A DNA stretch of 64,000 nucleotides, taken from the NCBI GenBank assembly GCA_045636385.1, contig JAZTXK010000048.1, forward strand, positions 62,001 to 126,000, given 5' to 3'. This document shows, one piece after another, positions 1 to 8,430 of this stretch (its first letter is position 1; every line of letters begins with the position of its first letter). Under the pieces are notes generated by a model. That model made no database searches, was not told where the DNA came from, and saw only the letters and a list, made by a program, of their open reading frames with translations. Origin of the DNA: CAG-390 sp045636385. GTDB taxonomy: Bacteria; Bacillota; Clostridia; Oscillospirales; CAG-272. The position numbers and the translations under genes are program-made.

Positions 1-54
1 CATCGGCTTCACACAGCCGAGCTTTTTACCAAAATCAATATTTATCCTTGCCAT
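1..54 (-). CDS. N-terminus of an unidentified protein, cut by the window edge
   Basis: Only 18 codons lie inside the window. An ATG at 54 is preceded by a strong GGAGG about 9 nt upstream, so this is a real start. The visible residues read MARINIDFGKKLGCVKPM. The pattern of a short beta strand, then 'DFGKKLG' and 'KPM', is reminiscent of N-termini of GH39-like glycosidases, but 18 residues cannot settle it. The two downstream genes on the same strand are a sugar isomerase and a URO-D protein, so a carbohydrate role would fit. Confidence 0.45.
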   Translation of the reverse strand, partial: MARINIDFGKKLGCVKPM

Positions 55-122
55 ATCCTACACCTCCGTAGATTTTAATTCATTATATCATTATTCACAG
101 AGCTTGTCAAGAAATTTATAAG

Positions 123-150
123 CAAAAAAGCAGGGCGAGCCTGCTTTTTG
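123..150. terminator. Bidirectional hairpin terminator
   Basis: The stem AGCAGG/CCTGCT with a 4-5 nt loop is flanked by A-rich sequence on one side and T-rich on the other, so it can work in both directions. It lies directly after the stop codon of the sugar isomerase on the minus strand. Confidence 0.75.
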
Positions 151-158
151 CCAAGTGT

Positions 159-1016
159 TTATGCGTTATTCTTATAATACTCAAATCTGCCGATGAGGTA
201 TTTTCCGACGACTGCCTGATATGCAAGTCCCTCGGCGTACAGATCGGTCGGAAGTCCTGCGAGGAATGCGGATGCCTCGTAGTTGAGGTCGCCCTTATAG
301 TCGATGTCGGCAAGCGCCTTCATGACGCTTTCCCACTCGACATGGCCGTAGAAAGGCAGGGTGTGGCTGTCGCGGTCGCCGTTGTTATCGTGAACGTGGG
401 TGCAACCGTGAACGAGGCGGGGACCGATCGCGCGGATAGCCTCTGCGGGGTCAACGCCCTGAAGCAGGCAATGTCCGACGTCGAAGCAAACGGTAAAGAC
501 CGGATCGTTCAGAGTGTCGAAGAGCTTGTTGAGTCTTTCGGGGGTAGAGGTGACCGAAATTCTGCCGATGTTCTCGATAGCAAGCTTGATGCCGCACTCG
601 CGAGCAACGGGGATGAGCTTTTTATAGAAATTGAGGTTATACTCAAAAAGGATCTCGGGGTTGCCCTCGACCGAGTAATCAAGATGAGTGCAGGGGTGAA
701 CGACGATCATCGGCGCGCCGAGGTAAGCAGCGTTCTTGATGCCCTGAACTATCTCGTCAAAGCGCTTTGCAGACTTTTCCTCGTCATCCTTGTAGCTCGA
801 GGGGAAGGGCGCGTGCGCCTGACAGATTTCAACTCCGCGCGACTTTGCATACTCGCCGAGGGAGCGGTAAAACTCTGCATCGTGCTCGGTGGTGCAGTAT
901 TCTGCGACGTCGTTGTTGAAATCAATGCCCTCGAATCCCGCCTTTGCGAGAACGTCAAACATATTTTCGATACCGTAAGTATCGTAAAGTCGGATCATAT
1001 TTGCTGAAAGTAACAT
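159..1016 (-). CDS. Sugar phosphate isomerase/epimerase (xylose isomerase-like TIM barrel)
   Basis: A 285-aa protein of the AP endonuclease 2 / xylose isomerase-like TIM-barrel family. These enzymes usually isomerise or epimerise keto-sugars or inositol derivatives using a divalent metal. Metal-site signatures are visible in order: 'IVVHPCTH' near residue 107, 'AIENIGR' near 146, 'CFDVGHCLLQG' near 178, 'CTHVHDNNGDRDSH' near 206 and 'LNYEAS' near 245. The length is normal for the family. The start at 1016 has AAGGAG 9 nt upstream. The gene is followed by a terminator and preceded by a URO-D protein on the same strand about 70 nt away. The substrate cannot be read from sequence. Confidence 0.85.
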   Translation of the reverse strand: MLLSANMIRLYDTYGIENMFDVLAKAGFEGIDFNNDVAEYCTTEHDAEFYRSLGEYAKSRGVEICQAHAPFPSSYKDDEEKSAKRFDEIVQGIKNAAYLGAPMIVVHPCTHLDYSVEGNPEILFEYNLNFYKKLIPVARECGIKLAIENIGRISVTSTPERLNKLFDTLNDPVFTVCFDVGHCLLQGVDPAEAIRAIGPRLVHGCTHVHDNNGDRDSHTLPFYGHVEWESVMKALADIDYKGDLNYEASAFLAGLPTDLYAEGLAYQAVVGKYLIGRFEYYKNNA

Positions 1017-1088
1017 CGGATCATCTCCTTAGTATATTAATGTAATTTAATTATATCACACTCGCCGCGAGGTGTCAAGATTTTTATT

Positions 1089-2204
1089 TCAAAATGCCAT
1101 TCTTGCCCATCCCTCAGCAGAGATCGGCTCGAGCCCGAGCATTTCGCGCCCAAGATCGACGTAGTATCGGTATGTGTCAATATGCACTCCGTTCGGAATG
1201 CGGTGATCAAGTGCAAAAATCGTGCCGCCGCCCATAAGATTCGGCGCAAGACGGTATTCGAGCTCCGCCCGGACCGCATCGCGGCCTTTGACCAGAGCGT
1301 GCTTGTCAATTCCGCCCTTGAAGCAGAGCTTTGCCCCGTATTTCTTGCGAAGCTCAACGATATCGTTGCCGCCAACAGGCTCCATCGGATGAATGCAGTT
1401 GAGTCCGCAGTCGATGAGATCGCCGAGGATCGGCGACATATCGCCGTCGCTGTCCTGCGAGAAGAGCTTTGCGCCGTAAGCCCTCGCCGCTTCCCATACG
1501 CGCAGATAGTAGGGCTTGAAAAACTCCCTGATCTGCGTCGGTCCGAACAAGGGCCCCGACTTTCCCGCCATATCCTCGTGGACGATCAGGCAGTCGATCG
1601 GAACGATATCGCCGACTCGCTCGATAACACGGACGGCGGTGTCAGCGAAGGTTTCAAGCATATCGCGGAGCATTTCGGGTTCCTCGTAGCACGCGATGCA
1701 AAGCTCCGCCTCGCCCATGAGCTGACGCGGCTGGTCGAATGCGCCGAGCATAGATATGACAGAAAGCGATCCGCGCTCCCATTCCTTTTTCTGTTCAAGC
1801 AGCCGCTCGCGGTTGATGCGCCGCTCGTCAAAAGCGTACCAATGCTTTACTCTCTCCCAATCCTCGGGAGTCGCAACGGGGTGGTCGAGCGGCAACGCAA
1901 GCGTTGCGCTGCTCTTTATCAGCTTCGTGTGGCGCCCCATATTGTCGATCGCAAGTGTGATCTCGGGCGTATCCTCAAGAATTTGCGCTTTCATTCCTGT
2001 TCGCGCACCAACGTGACCCGCAAGATGCGCGACGGGAACGTAATCCCAATCAAAAGCCTTCATCGAGATCTCGGATACGGTCGCGCCCTGCGCTTCCCAT
2101 TCGCGTTCAAGGACGTGAAGCGGGCCGAAAAGCTCGCAGAACATTTCCCGTCCGGTATCTTCAAAAAGCGAATGCGCAATATATCTTTCACGGTTCCAGA
2201 TCAT
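1089..2204 (-). CDS. Uroporphyrinogen decarboxylase family protein (probable methyltransferase)
   Basis: A 371-aa URO-D fold protein. The N-terminus 'MIWNRERYIAHSLFE' is followed by the barrel with 'IVHEDMAGKSGPLF' near residue 207, 'LFSQDSDGDMSPIL' near 248, 'GLNCIHPMEP' and 'FKGGIDKHAL'. The family includes haem-pathway HemE and many corrinoid-linked methyltransferases. Stand-alone clostridial members near sugar genes are usually not HemE, and no haem genes are nearby. The start at 2204 has a strong AAGGAGG. It probably shares a transcript with the isomerase downstream. The exact reaction is unknown. Confidence 0.8.
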   Translation of the reverse strand: MIWNRERYIAHSLFEDTGREMFCELFGPLHVLEREWEAQGATVSEISMKAFDWDYVPVAHLAGHVGARTGMKAQILEDTPEITLAIDNMGRHTKLIKSSATLALPLDHPVATPEDWERVKHWYAFDERRINRERLLEQKKEWERGSLSVISMLGAFDQPRQLMGEAELCIACYEEPEMLRDMLETFADTAVRVIERVGDIVPIDCLIVHEDMAGKSGPLFGPTQIREFFKPYYLRVWEAARAYGAKLFSQDSDGDMSPILGDLIDCGLNCIHPMEPVGGNDIVELRKKYGAKLCFKGGIDKHALVKGRDAVRAELEYRLAPNLMGGGTIFALDHRIPNGVHIDTYRYYVDLGREMLGLEPISAEGWARMAF

Positions 2205-2299
2205 CGGATCGCCTCCTTTTGATTCGATTAAAAGATTTTTCGCGGTGATAAATTGCGAAAAGATCCCACACCCGCCCGAGCGAGGCGATGTAATGAATA

Positions 2300-3274
2300 T
2301 TATTTTTTCTTTCTGTTCTGCGACGATTTGACGCTGATGAAGATCGCAATTCCGAGGATCACGAGCGCGAAGATCATAAAGATGAGGCTGCCCGAATTTC
2401 CGCTCGGGGTCGCGAATACGTTGTCGATATAGTCAACGCAAACGACGGTATTGATGCCCGTCGCGAAGGTGAAATCGACAAGCGCGGCGTTGACCGTTTC
2501 CGCGGTCAGCTTCGGCTCGGTCTCGCGGATCGAGTTGCCGTCGATACGGTAGGTCAGGTCAACGAGCTTCGATTCGCTCGGATCAGCCTTCACGATCGGC
2601 TCGTTCTCGAAGTGGGAGTCAAGCCCGAGAGCCGTGATCTGTTTTTCCATCTCCCGCACGACCGCCGCAAGGTTGGAGTCAAGCGAGTAGGCGTAATAAT
2701 TCGCCACGTTGCCCTCGATCGCCTGACCGAACGCGGTATAGTTGTTGCCGAAAAGCTCGGCGATCTCGTAGTTTACGTTGTCGCCGACCCACGCGATGAA
2801 GTAAATATCCTCACAGTCCTCCTCAACGAGGAAGTAGAGCAGGATATTGTCCTCATAGGTCTTGCCCGCCTCGAAATATTCGGCGTATTTCGCGTCAGCC
2901 GCGCGCTGGAAGGCGGCTTCGTCGTAATTTTGACCGAAATCATCGGTGGAAACGTGAACGTTTCCCGAGGGCAGGAGCATATAGATCAGCATAAATGCAA
3001 AGAATATAACGAAGATAATGGGAGCCATAAATGCGCCAAGGCATCCTCCGCCTCCGCCGTAATAACGGCGCGGACCGAATCCCCAACCGAAATGGGGACC
3101 GTGATGATGGTGATGATGGTGATGGTGTCCTCCAAAGCCTCCGGGACGCGGACCTCCGCCAAAGCCTCCGCCGCGCGAACCGCCGGAAAAACCGCCGCCA
3201 CCGAAACTGCCTCCACGGGAGCCGCCGCTAAAACCGCCGCCTCCGCCTCTTGAACCTCCTCCGGGACCGGGCAT
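2300..3274 (-). CDS. Gly/His-rich membrane protein with two TM helices
   Basis: 324 aa if started at the ATG at 3274, which has GAGAGG 8 nt upstream and is preferred over an ATG 39 nt further up. Residues 1-45 are low-complexity Gly/Ser/Arg repeats of the 'GGSRGGGF' type, followed by nine consecutive histidines and an aromatic 'FGWGFGPRRYY' patch. A TM helix follows near residues 80-103. An extracellular or luminal domain of about 180 residues then leads to a second TM helix near the C-terminus and a basic 'SSQNRKKK' tail. I do not recognise the soluble domain. It has some resemblance to TPM-type domains, but this is weak. The His run suggests metal binding. It is genomic and not a cloning tag. 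Confidence 0.7.
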   Translation of the reverse strand: MPGPGGGSRGGGGGFSGGSRGGSFGGGGFSGGSRGGGFGGGPRPGGFGGHHHHHHHHHGPHFGWGFGPRRYYGGGGGCLGAFMAPIIFVIFFAFMLIYMLLPSGNVHVSTDDFGQNYDEAAFQRAADAKYAEYFEAGKTYEDNILLYFLVEEDCEDIYFIAWVGDNVNYEIAELFGNNYTAFGQAIEGNVANYYAYSLDSNLAAVVREMEKQITALGLDSHFENEPIVKADPSESKLVDLTYRIDGNSIRETEPKLTAETVNAALVDFTFATGINTVVCVDYIDNVFATPSGNSGSLIFMIFALVILGIAIFISVKSSQNRKKK

Positions 3275-3421
3275 ATCTGTTACCTCTCTTTCATAACAAT
3301 AATAATATAACAATTATACCATCCGCGCGTGCGCTTGTCAATATTTTACGCAAGAATATATGAAAGATACCCCAAAAACAGGTTTACTCTGAACAAATGC
3401 AGACCTTTTTAAAAAAATCAC

Positions 3422-3450
3422 TTGACAAACCGCCGGGATTGTGATATAAT
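3422..3450 (+). promoter_or_regulatory. Promoter of tRNA-Pro
   Basis: TTGACA at 3422-3427 and TATAAT at 3445-3450 with a 17-nt spacer, a perfect consensus. The tRNA begins 45 nt after the -10 box. Confidence 0.9.
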
Positions 3451-3494
3451 ATATTGCTGATGTATGTAATTTACAAAAATTTACTGAATTTCAA

Positions 3495-3571
3495 CGAGAT
3501 GTGGCTCAGTTTGGTAGAGCGCTACGTTCGGGACGTAGAAGTCGCAGGTTCGAATCCTGTCATCTCGACCA
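3495..3571 (+). tRNA. tRNA-Pro (anticodon CGG)
   Basis: A 77-nt cloverleaf including the encoded CCA. The acceptor stem is CGAGATG/CATCTCG, the D arm has GCTC/GAGC, the anticodon stem is CTACG/CGTAG with loop TTCGGGA (anticodon CGG, G37), and the T arm is GCAGG TTCGAAT CCTGT. The 3' half from 3527 is duplicated at 13171-13217. The gene is therefore the attachment site of the island that follows, and integration leaves it intact. Confidence 0.97.
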
Positions 3572-3573
3572 AA
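3527..3573 (+). repeat. attL: 47-bp direct repeat in the tRNA-Pro 3' half
   Basis: The sequence from the anticodon loop to two bases past the CCA is repeated exactly at 13171-13217. This is the classic footprint of tyrosine-integrase insertion into a tRNA gene. The integrase gene begins about 550 bp inside this end. Confidence 0.93.
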
Positions 3574-3574
3574 T

Positions 3575-3602
3575 AACGGAGGTTCGATGAACCTCCGTTT
3601 TA
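3575..3602 (+). terminator. Terminator just inside attL
   Basis: A perfect 10-bp stem AACGGAGGTT/AACCTCCGTT with a 5-nt loop, followed by T-rich sequence. It replaces the host's own tRNA terminator, which now sits beyond attR at 13220-13250. Confidence 0.8.
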
Positions 3603-3623
3603 CTTTGTTTTATAAGACTATTG

Positions 3624-3659
3624 GAGCATTTCGGAACTACTTCCGAAATGCTCTTTTTT
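3624..3659 (+). terminator. Strong hairpin terminator, related copy at 13393
   Basis: The 13-bp stem GAGCATTTCGGAA/TTCCGAAATGCTC with loop CTAC is followed by TTTTTT. A close copy with the same downstream sequence ('ctacactgctacacagc') lies at 13393-13428, outside this island. Two related elements have therefore used this tRNA. Confidence 0.85.
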
Positions 3660-3665
3660 CTACAC

Positions 3666-3709
3666 TGCTACACAGCTTTTTGGGCGTTGCTACACAAATT
3701 GCTACGCAA
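3666..3709. promoter_or_regulatory. Integrase arm-type repeats near attL
   Basis: Three copies of a TGCTACRCA motif at 3666, 3688 and 3700. The same decamer occurs three times near attR (13004, 13026, 13038) and again at about 13435-13475. Position and repetition suggest integrase or excisionase arm sites. Confidence 0.5.
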
Positions 3710-3833
3710 AAGTGTGTTACACCGTATTTTGAATCGCTTTGCAACCTTTCCGCTAACAATACCCCAAAGCCATTCGCAAACTTCAATTTTCACGATATAA
3801 TTATCCTATCTTAATCAAACAGGAGTGATAATT

Positions 3834-4109
3834 ATGAGATCAATTTTAGAAGAACTATTCTACGGCAACATATGCCCGAGCACGGATTGCCGTAGCACTG
3901 ACAAGGAAACCGCGGAACTTATGGGCTACGTAGCGGACCATCACGAAACACTTTTAGAAGAGTTGACGGACAAGCAACGGGAGACTCTTGAAAAGTTTGA
4001 TGATTGCTACAGCGAGCTGACCGGCATCAATGAAAGAGAAATTTTCATCTACGCTTTCAAGCTTGGGATGAGGATCGCAATTGAAGTTCTCTCTCCCGAC
4101 AAGAATTAA
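3834..4109 (+). CDS. Small DUF6809-like protein upstream of integrase
   Basis: 91 aa. The ATG at 3834 is chosen because AGGAG lies 8 nt upstream; a GTG at 3825 overlaps that site. The protein is helical and acidic, starting 'MRSILEELFYGNICP' and ending 'FKLGMRIAIEVL'. Small proteins of this form (DUF6809-like) commonly sit directly before tyrosine integrases in clostridial mobile elements and may help control excision. The stop is 12 nt before the integrase start, so the two are cotranscribed. The function is unproven. Confidence 0.75.
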   Translation: MRSILEELFYGNICPSTDCRSTDKETAELMGYVADHHETLLEELTDKQRETLEKFDDCYSELTGINEREIFIYAFKLGMRIAIEVLSPDKN

Positions 4110-4121
4110 AGAGGTGGCAAT

Positions 4122-5300
4122 ATGACAGGTTGCGTTATTCCGAGAAGAGGCATTTATTACGTTCGGCTGACTTACTATGATATGAATCATCGGCGGAGAG
4201 ATAAATGGGTCAGCACCGGTCTTTCGGGTCGCGGTGCTAAGCAGAAAGCAACGGCTATGATAGACCAAATGATCGAGCAGTACAGCTATCTTGAAACCAA
4301 TGCTCACCCGACTAAAATGGCTGAATATCTGCTGATGTGGAAAGAAATCCGCAGAACTGAGGTCGCCGAATCGACTTTTGACAGCTGGAACACTTATATT
4401 AACCGGCATTTGGTTCCCTATTTCGATGAATTGAACTTGAATATTCAGGATATAACTCCGCGTCATATTCTGGATTATATGAATTACCTCTCACATGATG
4501 GAGGCAGAAAGGATTACAAGGTCGGCGGTCAGTCGGCGCTTTCGGTTAGAAAGATCATAGGAGTTCTTCGGCAGGTCCTGGACTATGCGGTTTTGCACGG
4601 AGATATCAAATTCAATCCCGCATTGCAGGTTCCGCTGCCTAAAAAGACCAACAAAAAGGATGAGCGTCAGGTCTTTCTCACGGCAGAAGATGCTCAAAAA
4701 ATGCTCGATGCGTTCCGTCACGAAGAAATCGGACCTATGGTTTACACCACGTTATACTACGGTTTGCGAAGATCCGAGGCTCTTGGTCTGCGGTGGCAAG
4801 CGGTGGATTTTGACGCGAACACGATCACGATCAATCATACCGTGATCGGTGGAAGTCAGGTTATCCGACAAGACAGCACCAAAAGCTATGCCAGCCGACG
4901 GACGTATCAGCTGATTCCGGACGTTCGGGCTCTGCTATTAGTATTGAAGGCACAGCAAGAGGACTACAAAAGGCGTCTTGGACCTAATTATCACGACAAC
5001 GACTACATCTTCAAGCATCCCAACGGCACACCGTATCGTCCCGAAGGCATCACGCGAAGTTTCAAACGCGCCCTTGCTCGCCACGGACTACCTCATATGC
5101 GTTATCACGATCTCAGACATTCAACCGCAAGTATCCTTGTTGATAAAGGGTGGGATATCAATTCAATAAAAGAATGGCTCGGGCACGCCGACATTTCTAC
5201 GACAGCGAATATTTATGCGCATATCAGTCACAGAAAGAAAGTGTCGCTCGCGCAGGATTTAGACAAGACGTTGATTTTTGAGCCGGATTCGGACTCTTAA
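4122..5300 (+). CDS. int: Tyrosine recombinase / integrase
   Basis: 392 aa, full length. An N-terminal AP2-like arm-binding region (residues 1-60) is followed by a SAM-like core-binding domain (about 65-170) and the catalytic domain. The catalytic residues can be read as R216 in 'GLRRSEALGLRW', H329 and R332 in 'YHDLRHS', H355 in 'WLGHADIS' and Tyr365 in 'TANIYAHI'. It should catalyse integration and excision at tRNA-Pro. The gene points away from attL, and GAGGTGG precedes the ATG. Putative arm-type sites lie within 500 bp upstream. Confidence 0.95.
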   Translation: MTGCVIPRRGIYYVRLTYYDMNHRRRDKWVSTGLSGRGAKQKATAMIDQMIEQYSYLETNAHPTKMAEYLLMWKEIRRTEVAESTFDSWNTYINRHLVPYFDELNLNIQDITPRHILDYMNYLSHDGGRKDYKVGGQSALSVRKIIGVLRQVLDYAVLHGDIKFNPALQVPLPKKTNKKDERQVFLTAEDAQKMLDAFRHEEIGPMVYTTLYYGLRRSEALGLRWQAVDFDANTITINHTVIGGSQVIRQDSTKSYASRRTYQLIPDVRALLLVLKAQQEDYKRRLGPNYHDNDYIFKHPNGTPYRPEGITRSFKRALARHGLPHMRYHDLRHSTASILVDKGWDINSIKEWLGHADISTTANIYAHISHRKKVSLAQDLDKTLIFEPDSDS

Positions 5301-5379
5301 TAGCTTTTATTTGCTAAATTATATAGAACAACACTTTGCGCTCTGTTGTTAAATATGTAATTTAGGAAGTGAAAGTATT

Positions 5380-5742
5380 ATGGAAAATATTGAAACCAAG
5401 GATAACAAAGTAGTAGAAACACTAGTTAAAGAGTTAGAAAGCCTGAGCGCCGAAGGGCTTCATGAGTTCTTTAAGTTCTTCTATAAGATGAACCACCAAC
5501 AAGGATGTATGATCTCGATGGATCAGTTTGAAGAATTTCTTGAAGCATTTGATAGCAATCCTTTTAAGATCAATGAGGATAAGAAGTTTAGAAAACAACT
5601 AATCGACAACATTGTCAAGTATGCCTACGATCATATGAGTCTGATTACCGCCGCGGTGTTGATTAAGAAGAAGTTCACGATTGAAGAAATCATTGATAAT
5701 TATTACACAAGCGTAGATGTATTCTGCGGTAATTGGTATTAA
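5380..5742 (+). CDS. Hypothetical island protein (120 aa)
   Basis: I do not recognise this gene. It encodes a helical, charged protein with no TM segment or signal peptide. Residues 20-35 read 'LESLSAEGLHEFFKFFYK', which loosely resembles residues 16-30 of the next gene ('DNRQLKLFYGMLVHYW'), so the two may be distant paralogues. AGGAAG precedes the ATG at a long spacing. A terminator follows at 5786. Confidence 0.6.
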   Translation: MENIETKDNKVVETLVKELESLSAEGLHEFFKFFYKMNHQQGCMISMDQFEEFLEAFDSNPFKINEDKKFRKQLIDNIVKYAYDHMSLITAAVLIKKKFTIEEIIDNYYTSVDVFCGNWY

Positions 5743-5785
5743 ATAATTTACTTCTCGCAGGCAGCGCAAAATGCTTGTAAATAAG

Positions 5786-5822
5786 AAAGCTGATGATTGA
5801 AAGTTAGATCATCAGCTTTTTT
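5786..5822 (+). terminator. Terminator after the 120-aa gene
   Basis: A perfect 12-bp stem AAAGCTGATGAT/ATCATCAGCTTT with a 10-nt loop, running into TTTTTT. Confidence 0.85.
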
Positions 5823-5904
5823 GAATGCTCCGCATAATTATGCGCTAAATTAATTGAATGGTATAAAAAGACATAGCTGGAATTAGGCTTGAAAGGAATT
5901 AGAA

Positions 5905-6372
5905 ATGTATAATAAAGTTATCAGAAGAAAACTGAAAGAAAGATTGCTCAAGTTAGATAATAGGCAGCTCAAGTTATTCTATGGTATGCTTGTACACTAT
6001 TGGGTTAAGTATAAGTTTTTTATAAGCAGTCAGAACTTTTTGAATCTATGGTGTGAGCTGAATAAGCTTTGCTCCGAAGTGGACGAAAGCTTCCCCGATC
6101 CTTATGATGACCGCGAATTATTGAAATCTTATTGCCAATCGCATCCGTATTACTTTATAGACATCCTCGAGCCCGGGCTTATCACGGATCTCTTTTATGA
6201 GTACTTGGACGACCGCCTAAACATTCTAGTAGCCATCATAGATAAACTCCGCACGGGAGATTTATGGGCTTCGTATGAGTACTCGAATAGAGTGCTTGGC
6301 TTGTCCGAGGATGTTGAGGAATTGGTGGCAGATTCGTTGGAACATTTGAAGGCTTATGAAAAAGCCGGCTAG
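5905..6372 (+). CDS. Hypothetical island protein (155 aa)
   Basis: Unrecognised. A helical, aromatic-rich soluble protein beginning 'MYNKVIRRKLKERLLKL' with a conserved-looking 'LFYDGEYL'-type acidic core (here 'LFYEYLDDRLNILVAII'). It starts after AAAGGAATT at good spacing. It ends at the edge of the AT-rich 6.4-6.9 kb region. No close family is suggested by motif, and there are no membrane segments. Confidence 0.6.
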   Translation: MYNKVIRRKLKERLLKLDNRQLKLFYGMLVHYWVKYKFFISSQNFLNLWCELNKLCSEVDESFPDPYDDRELLKSYCQSHPYYFIDILEPGLITDLFYEYLDDRLNILVAIIDKLRTGDLWASYEYSNRVLGLSEDVEELVADSLEHLKAYEKAG

Positions 6373-6898
6373 TAAAAAATTATTATTAAATAAAGATATT
6401 GATACATTAATTGACAAGTTAAAATAGACTTTTCTACTTGTCAACTAGTGTATATAATAACAATTTGATTTATATATTTTTTACTCCCCCTGTTTTCTCA
6501 ACTTTCAATATATGTATATAAAAATATATTTAAATAAATAATTATAATATTTTTTTATAATATACTTTTTTACCTCCTATTCATCCTTCTCCGCCTCTCA
6601 ATGCCCCCTGCCCACCAATCGTTCAATTTTTGAACAACCATTTTATTTTCATTATATTTACTCAAAATACTAGTATAGATATTTTACTAAAGATAATTGC
6701 TATAAAGCTTTTTAATGCTTTATAGCATAAATATTATTATATATATTTTTATTACTTATTTTTATTTATATTTAATAATCCGCCCGAATTCGTTCGTATA
6801 TCAGCCCTCCGTCAATCAATAATTAAACCATATACGTCTAATAATTCGACTATCCTTTTCTTCCTTGCCCGACACTTCAAATCCATATAATAGAAAAA
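6373..6898. other. AT-rich non-coding region, possible replication origin
   Basis: About 525 bp with no gene and runs of A/T. It contains the perfect palindrome GTTCAATTTTTGAAC at 6621-6635 and a 10-bp inverted repeat GCTATAAAGC/GCTTTATAGC at 6699-6708 and 6717-6726. It lies beside a replication-initiator-like wHTH gene. An origin for the excised circle is plausible but not shown; no clear iteron array was seen. Confidence 0.35.
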
Positions 6899-6925
6899 GC
6901 TCGCACCTAAAGTACGAGCTCGTTC
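6891..6925 (-). terminator. Terminator of the wHTH gene
   Basis: Read on the minus strand, the stem AGCTCGTAC/GGTGCGAGCT with loop TTTA is followed by TTTTTC. It lies 10-40 nt past the stop codon of the gene at 6932-7393. Confidence 0.75.
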
Positions 6926-6931
6926 TATTAC

Positions 6932-7393
6932 TTAAAAAGAAAACCCGGAAAATTTTCTTGCCACCACAGTTTCAGATCCACCCCAATATGATTCTACCTC
7001 AACTTGCTTAGTTTCCACCTCTTTTGCTTCCGCGGCACTTGAATTAGAATTCGACTCAAAGTCATTATATAGCTTCTCAAACATAGTCGAATCGAACTTG
7101 AAATAGCTCTTCTTAGGCATACCATGGTACTTGATCTTGATTATTCCATAGTCCTCAAGCTCTTTACAAGCCACAAGTTGCTGATGCTTACTTAGACCTG
7201 TATTATAACACATATTCTCAACAGTACTATAGAACCATCCACCCTGCTGAAGCTCGTTTCGATCTTTCCAATATGTATATTCAGAATAGATCTCGGATAA
7301 CATCACGGCGGTATTCAAGCTGAACTTTCTGATAAACGGTCTGGGAACTCTGATGAAGTCGCTTTCGAACATCTTGTCTAATTTGTTTTTCAT
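6932..7393 (-). CDS. Replication-initiator-like winged-helix protein
   Basis: 153 aa. The N-terminal 100 residues have the layout of Firmicutes plasmid/phage replisome-organiser wHTH domains: 'FIRVPRPFIRKFSLNTAV', then 'SEIYSEYTYWKDR', an HTH around 'STVENMCYNTGLSKHQQL' and a wing ending 'GMPKKSYFKFD'. The C-terminal 40 residues are low-complexity Ser/Glu. It is probably the initiator or a plasmid-style regulator of the island. It is transcribed divergently from the serine recombinase with a 213-bp spacer. A decayed copy of this gene with its upstream region lies at 32466-32714. The RBS is weak. Confidence 0.65.
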   Translation of the reverse strand: MKNKLDKMFESDFIRVPRPFIRKFSLNTAVMLSEIYSEYTYWKDRNELQQGGWFYSTVENMCYNTGLSKHQQLVACKELEDYGIIKIKYHGMPKKSYFKFDSTMFEKLYNDFESNSNSSAAEAKEVETKQVEVESYWGGSETVVARKFSGFSF

Positions 7394-7606
7394 TTTAAAA
7401 TATAAGCAGGCTTTAGATTTTTAAAAATGGATATAATGAGCCCACTCACCCTTTCAAAATATAATACAATAAAACGTTCGAGGATTCTTCAGTACCAAAA
7501 CAAAGCTCACGAAAGTTATACCGAAAGTTCGTACCCACGTAGCACTTACACGGCATAATTATAGCATCAAAAGAAACTAAAGCTACTTCTAATACTGGAG
7601 GCACAT

Positions 7607-8302
7607 ATGATTTACGGTTATGCACGTGTATCAACACCACATCAAAAACTTGAACGTCAAATTACCAACATATTGAATCTTTATCCTAAAGCTCAAATCT
7701 TTAGAGAGCGCTTTACAGGTACCACTCAGTCGAGGCCTATATGGGACAAGCTCATCAACTTAGTTCAAGCAGGTGATACCATAGTCTTCGACTCGGTTTC
7801 AAGAATGTCTAGAAATGCAACCGAAGGGTTTGAGGACTACAAGAAGCTCTACGAATTAGGGATTTCACTGGTTTTCTTAAACGAGCCCTTAATTAACACT
7901 TCGGTTTATGAGAACTCCAAGAGCAACTTGCTGAGCATCAACATAGAAACCGGCAATCAGGCTGTGGATGACTTCTTCAAGGGCAATGTTCAACTCATAA
8001 ACAACTTCCTTATGGCTCTTGCGGAGGAACAGATCAAAGCCGCCTTTGAGCAATCTGAAAAAGAAGTCAACGACCTGCACACGCGTATCAGTCAAGGAAT
8101 GCGAGAAGCTAAAATCAAGGGAGCCCATATAGGACTCCCTAAGGGTACGAGCCTCACAACCAAGAAATCTCTTGAATGTAAAGCTATTATCCAGAAACAT
8201 TCAAAAGACTTCGGCGGCTCTCTTGAAGATCCGGATGTTATTAAGCTTTGTGGCTGTTCGAGGAATAGTTATTATAAGTATAAACTCGAGTTAAAAGAAT
8301 AG
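7607..8302 (+). CDS. Serine recombinase (resolvase family)
   Basis: 231 aa. An N-terminal resolvase catalytic domain with 'YGYARVSTPHQ' (nucleophile S9) and 'SVSRMSRN' (R66, R69), the long E helix 'LMALAEEQIKAAFEQSEKE', then a C-terminal HTH-like segment 'DPDVIKLCGCSRNSYYKYK'. The length suits a small resolvase or invertase, not a large serine integrase. GGAGG precedes the ATG. Its C-terminal two thirds is almost duplicated at 44590-45068 as a pseudogene. Together with the wHTH gene it forms a module found twice in this window. Confidence 0.9.
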   Translation: MIYGYARVSTPHQKLERQITNILNLYPKAQIFRERFTGTTQSRPIWDKLINLVQAGDTIVFDSVSRMSRNATEGFEDYKKLYELGISLVFLNEPLINTSVYENSKSNLLSINIETGNQAVDDFFKGNVQLINNFLMALAEEQIKAAFEQSEKEVNDLHTRISQGMREAKIKGAHIGLPKGTSLTTKKSLECKAIIQKHSKDFGGSLEDPDVIKLCGCSRNSYYKYKLELKE

Positions 8303-8430
8303 TCCGGCGATGTGCCGTTCGTATCTAGGCAGTATTCAAGGAAAGATTGTTTTGTACCGCCTAACATCCTTACATATTGATAATAGCGGCATGATAATCA
8401 CGCTTTGATAGCGGCTTAAAACAATCTGTT

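Noticed and set aside
342..1007. 221-aa plus-strand ORF
   Set aside because: It is the reverse strand of the sugar isomerase gene, lacks an RBS and has no recognisable domain.
3587..3814. 75-aa ORF after the tRNA
   Set aside because: It covers two terminators and integrase arm repeats and has no RBS.
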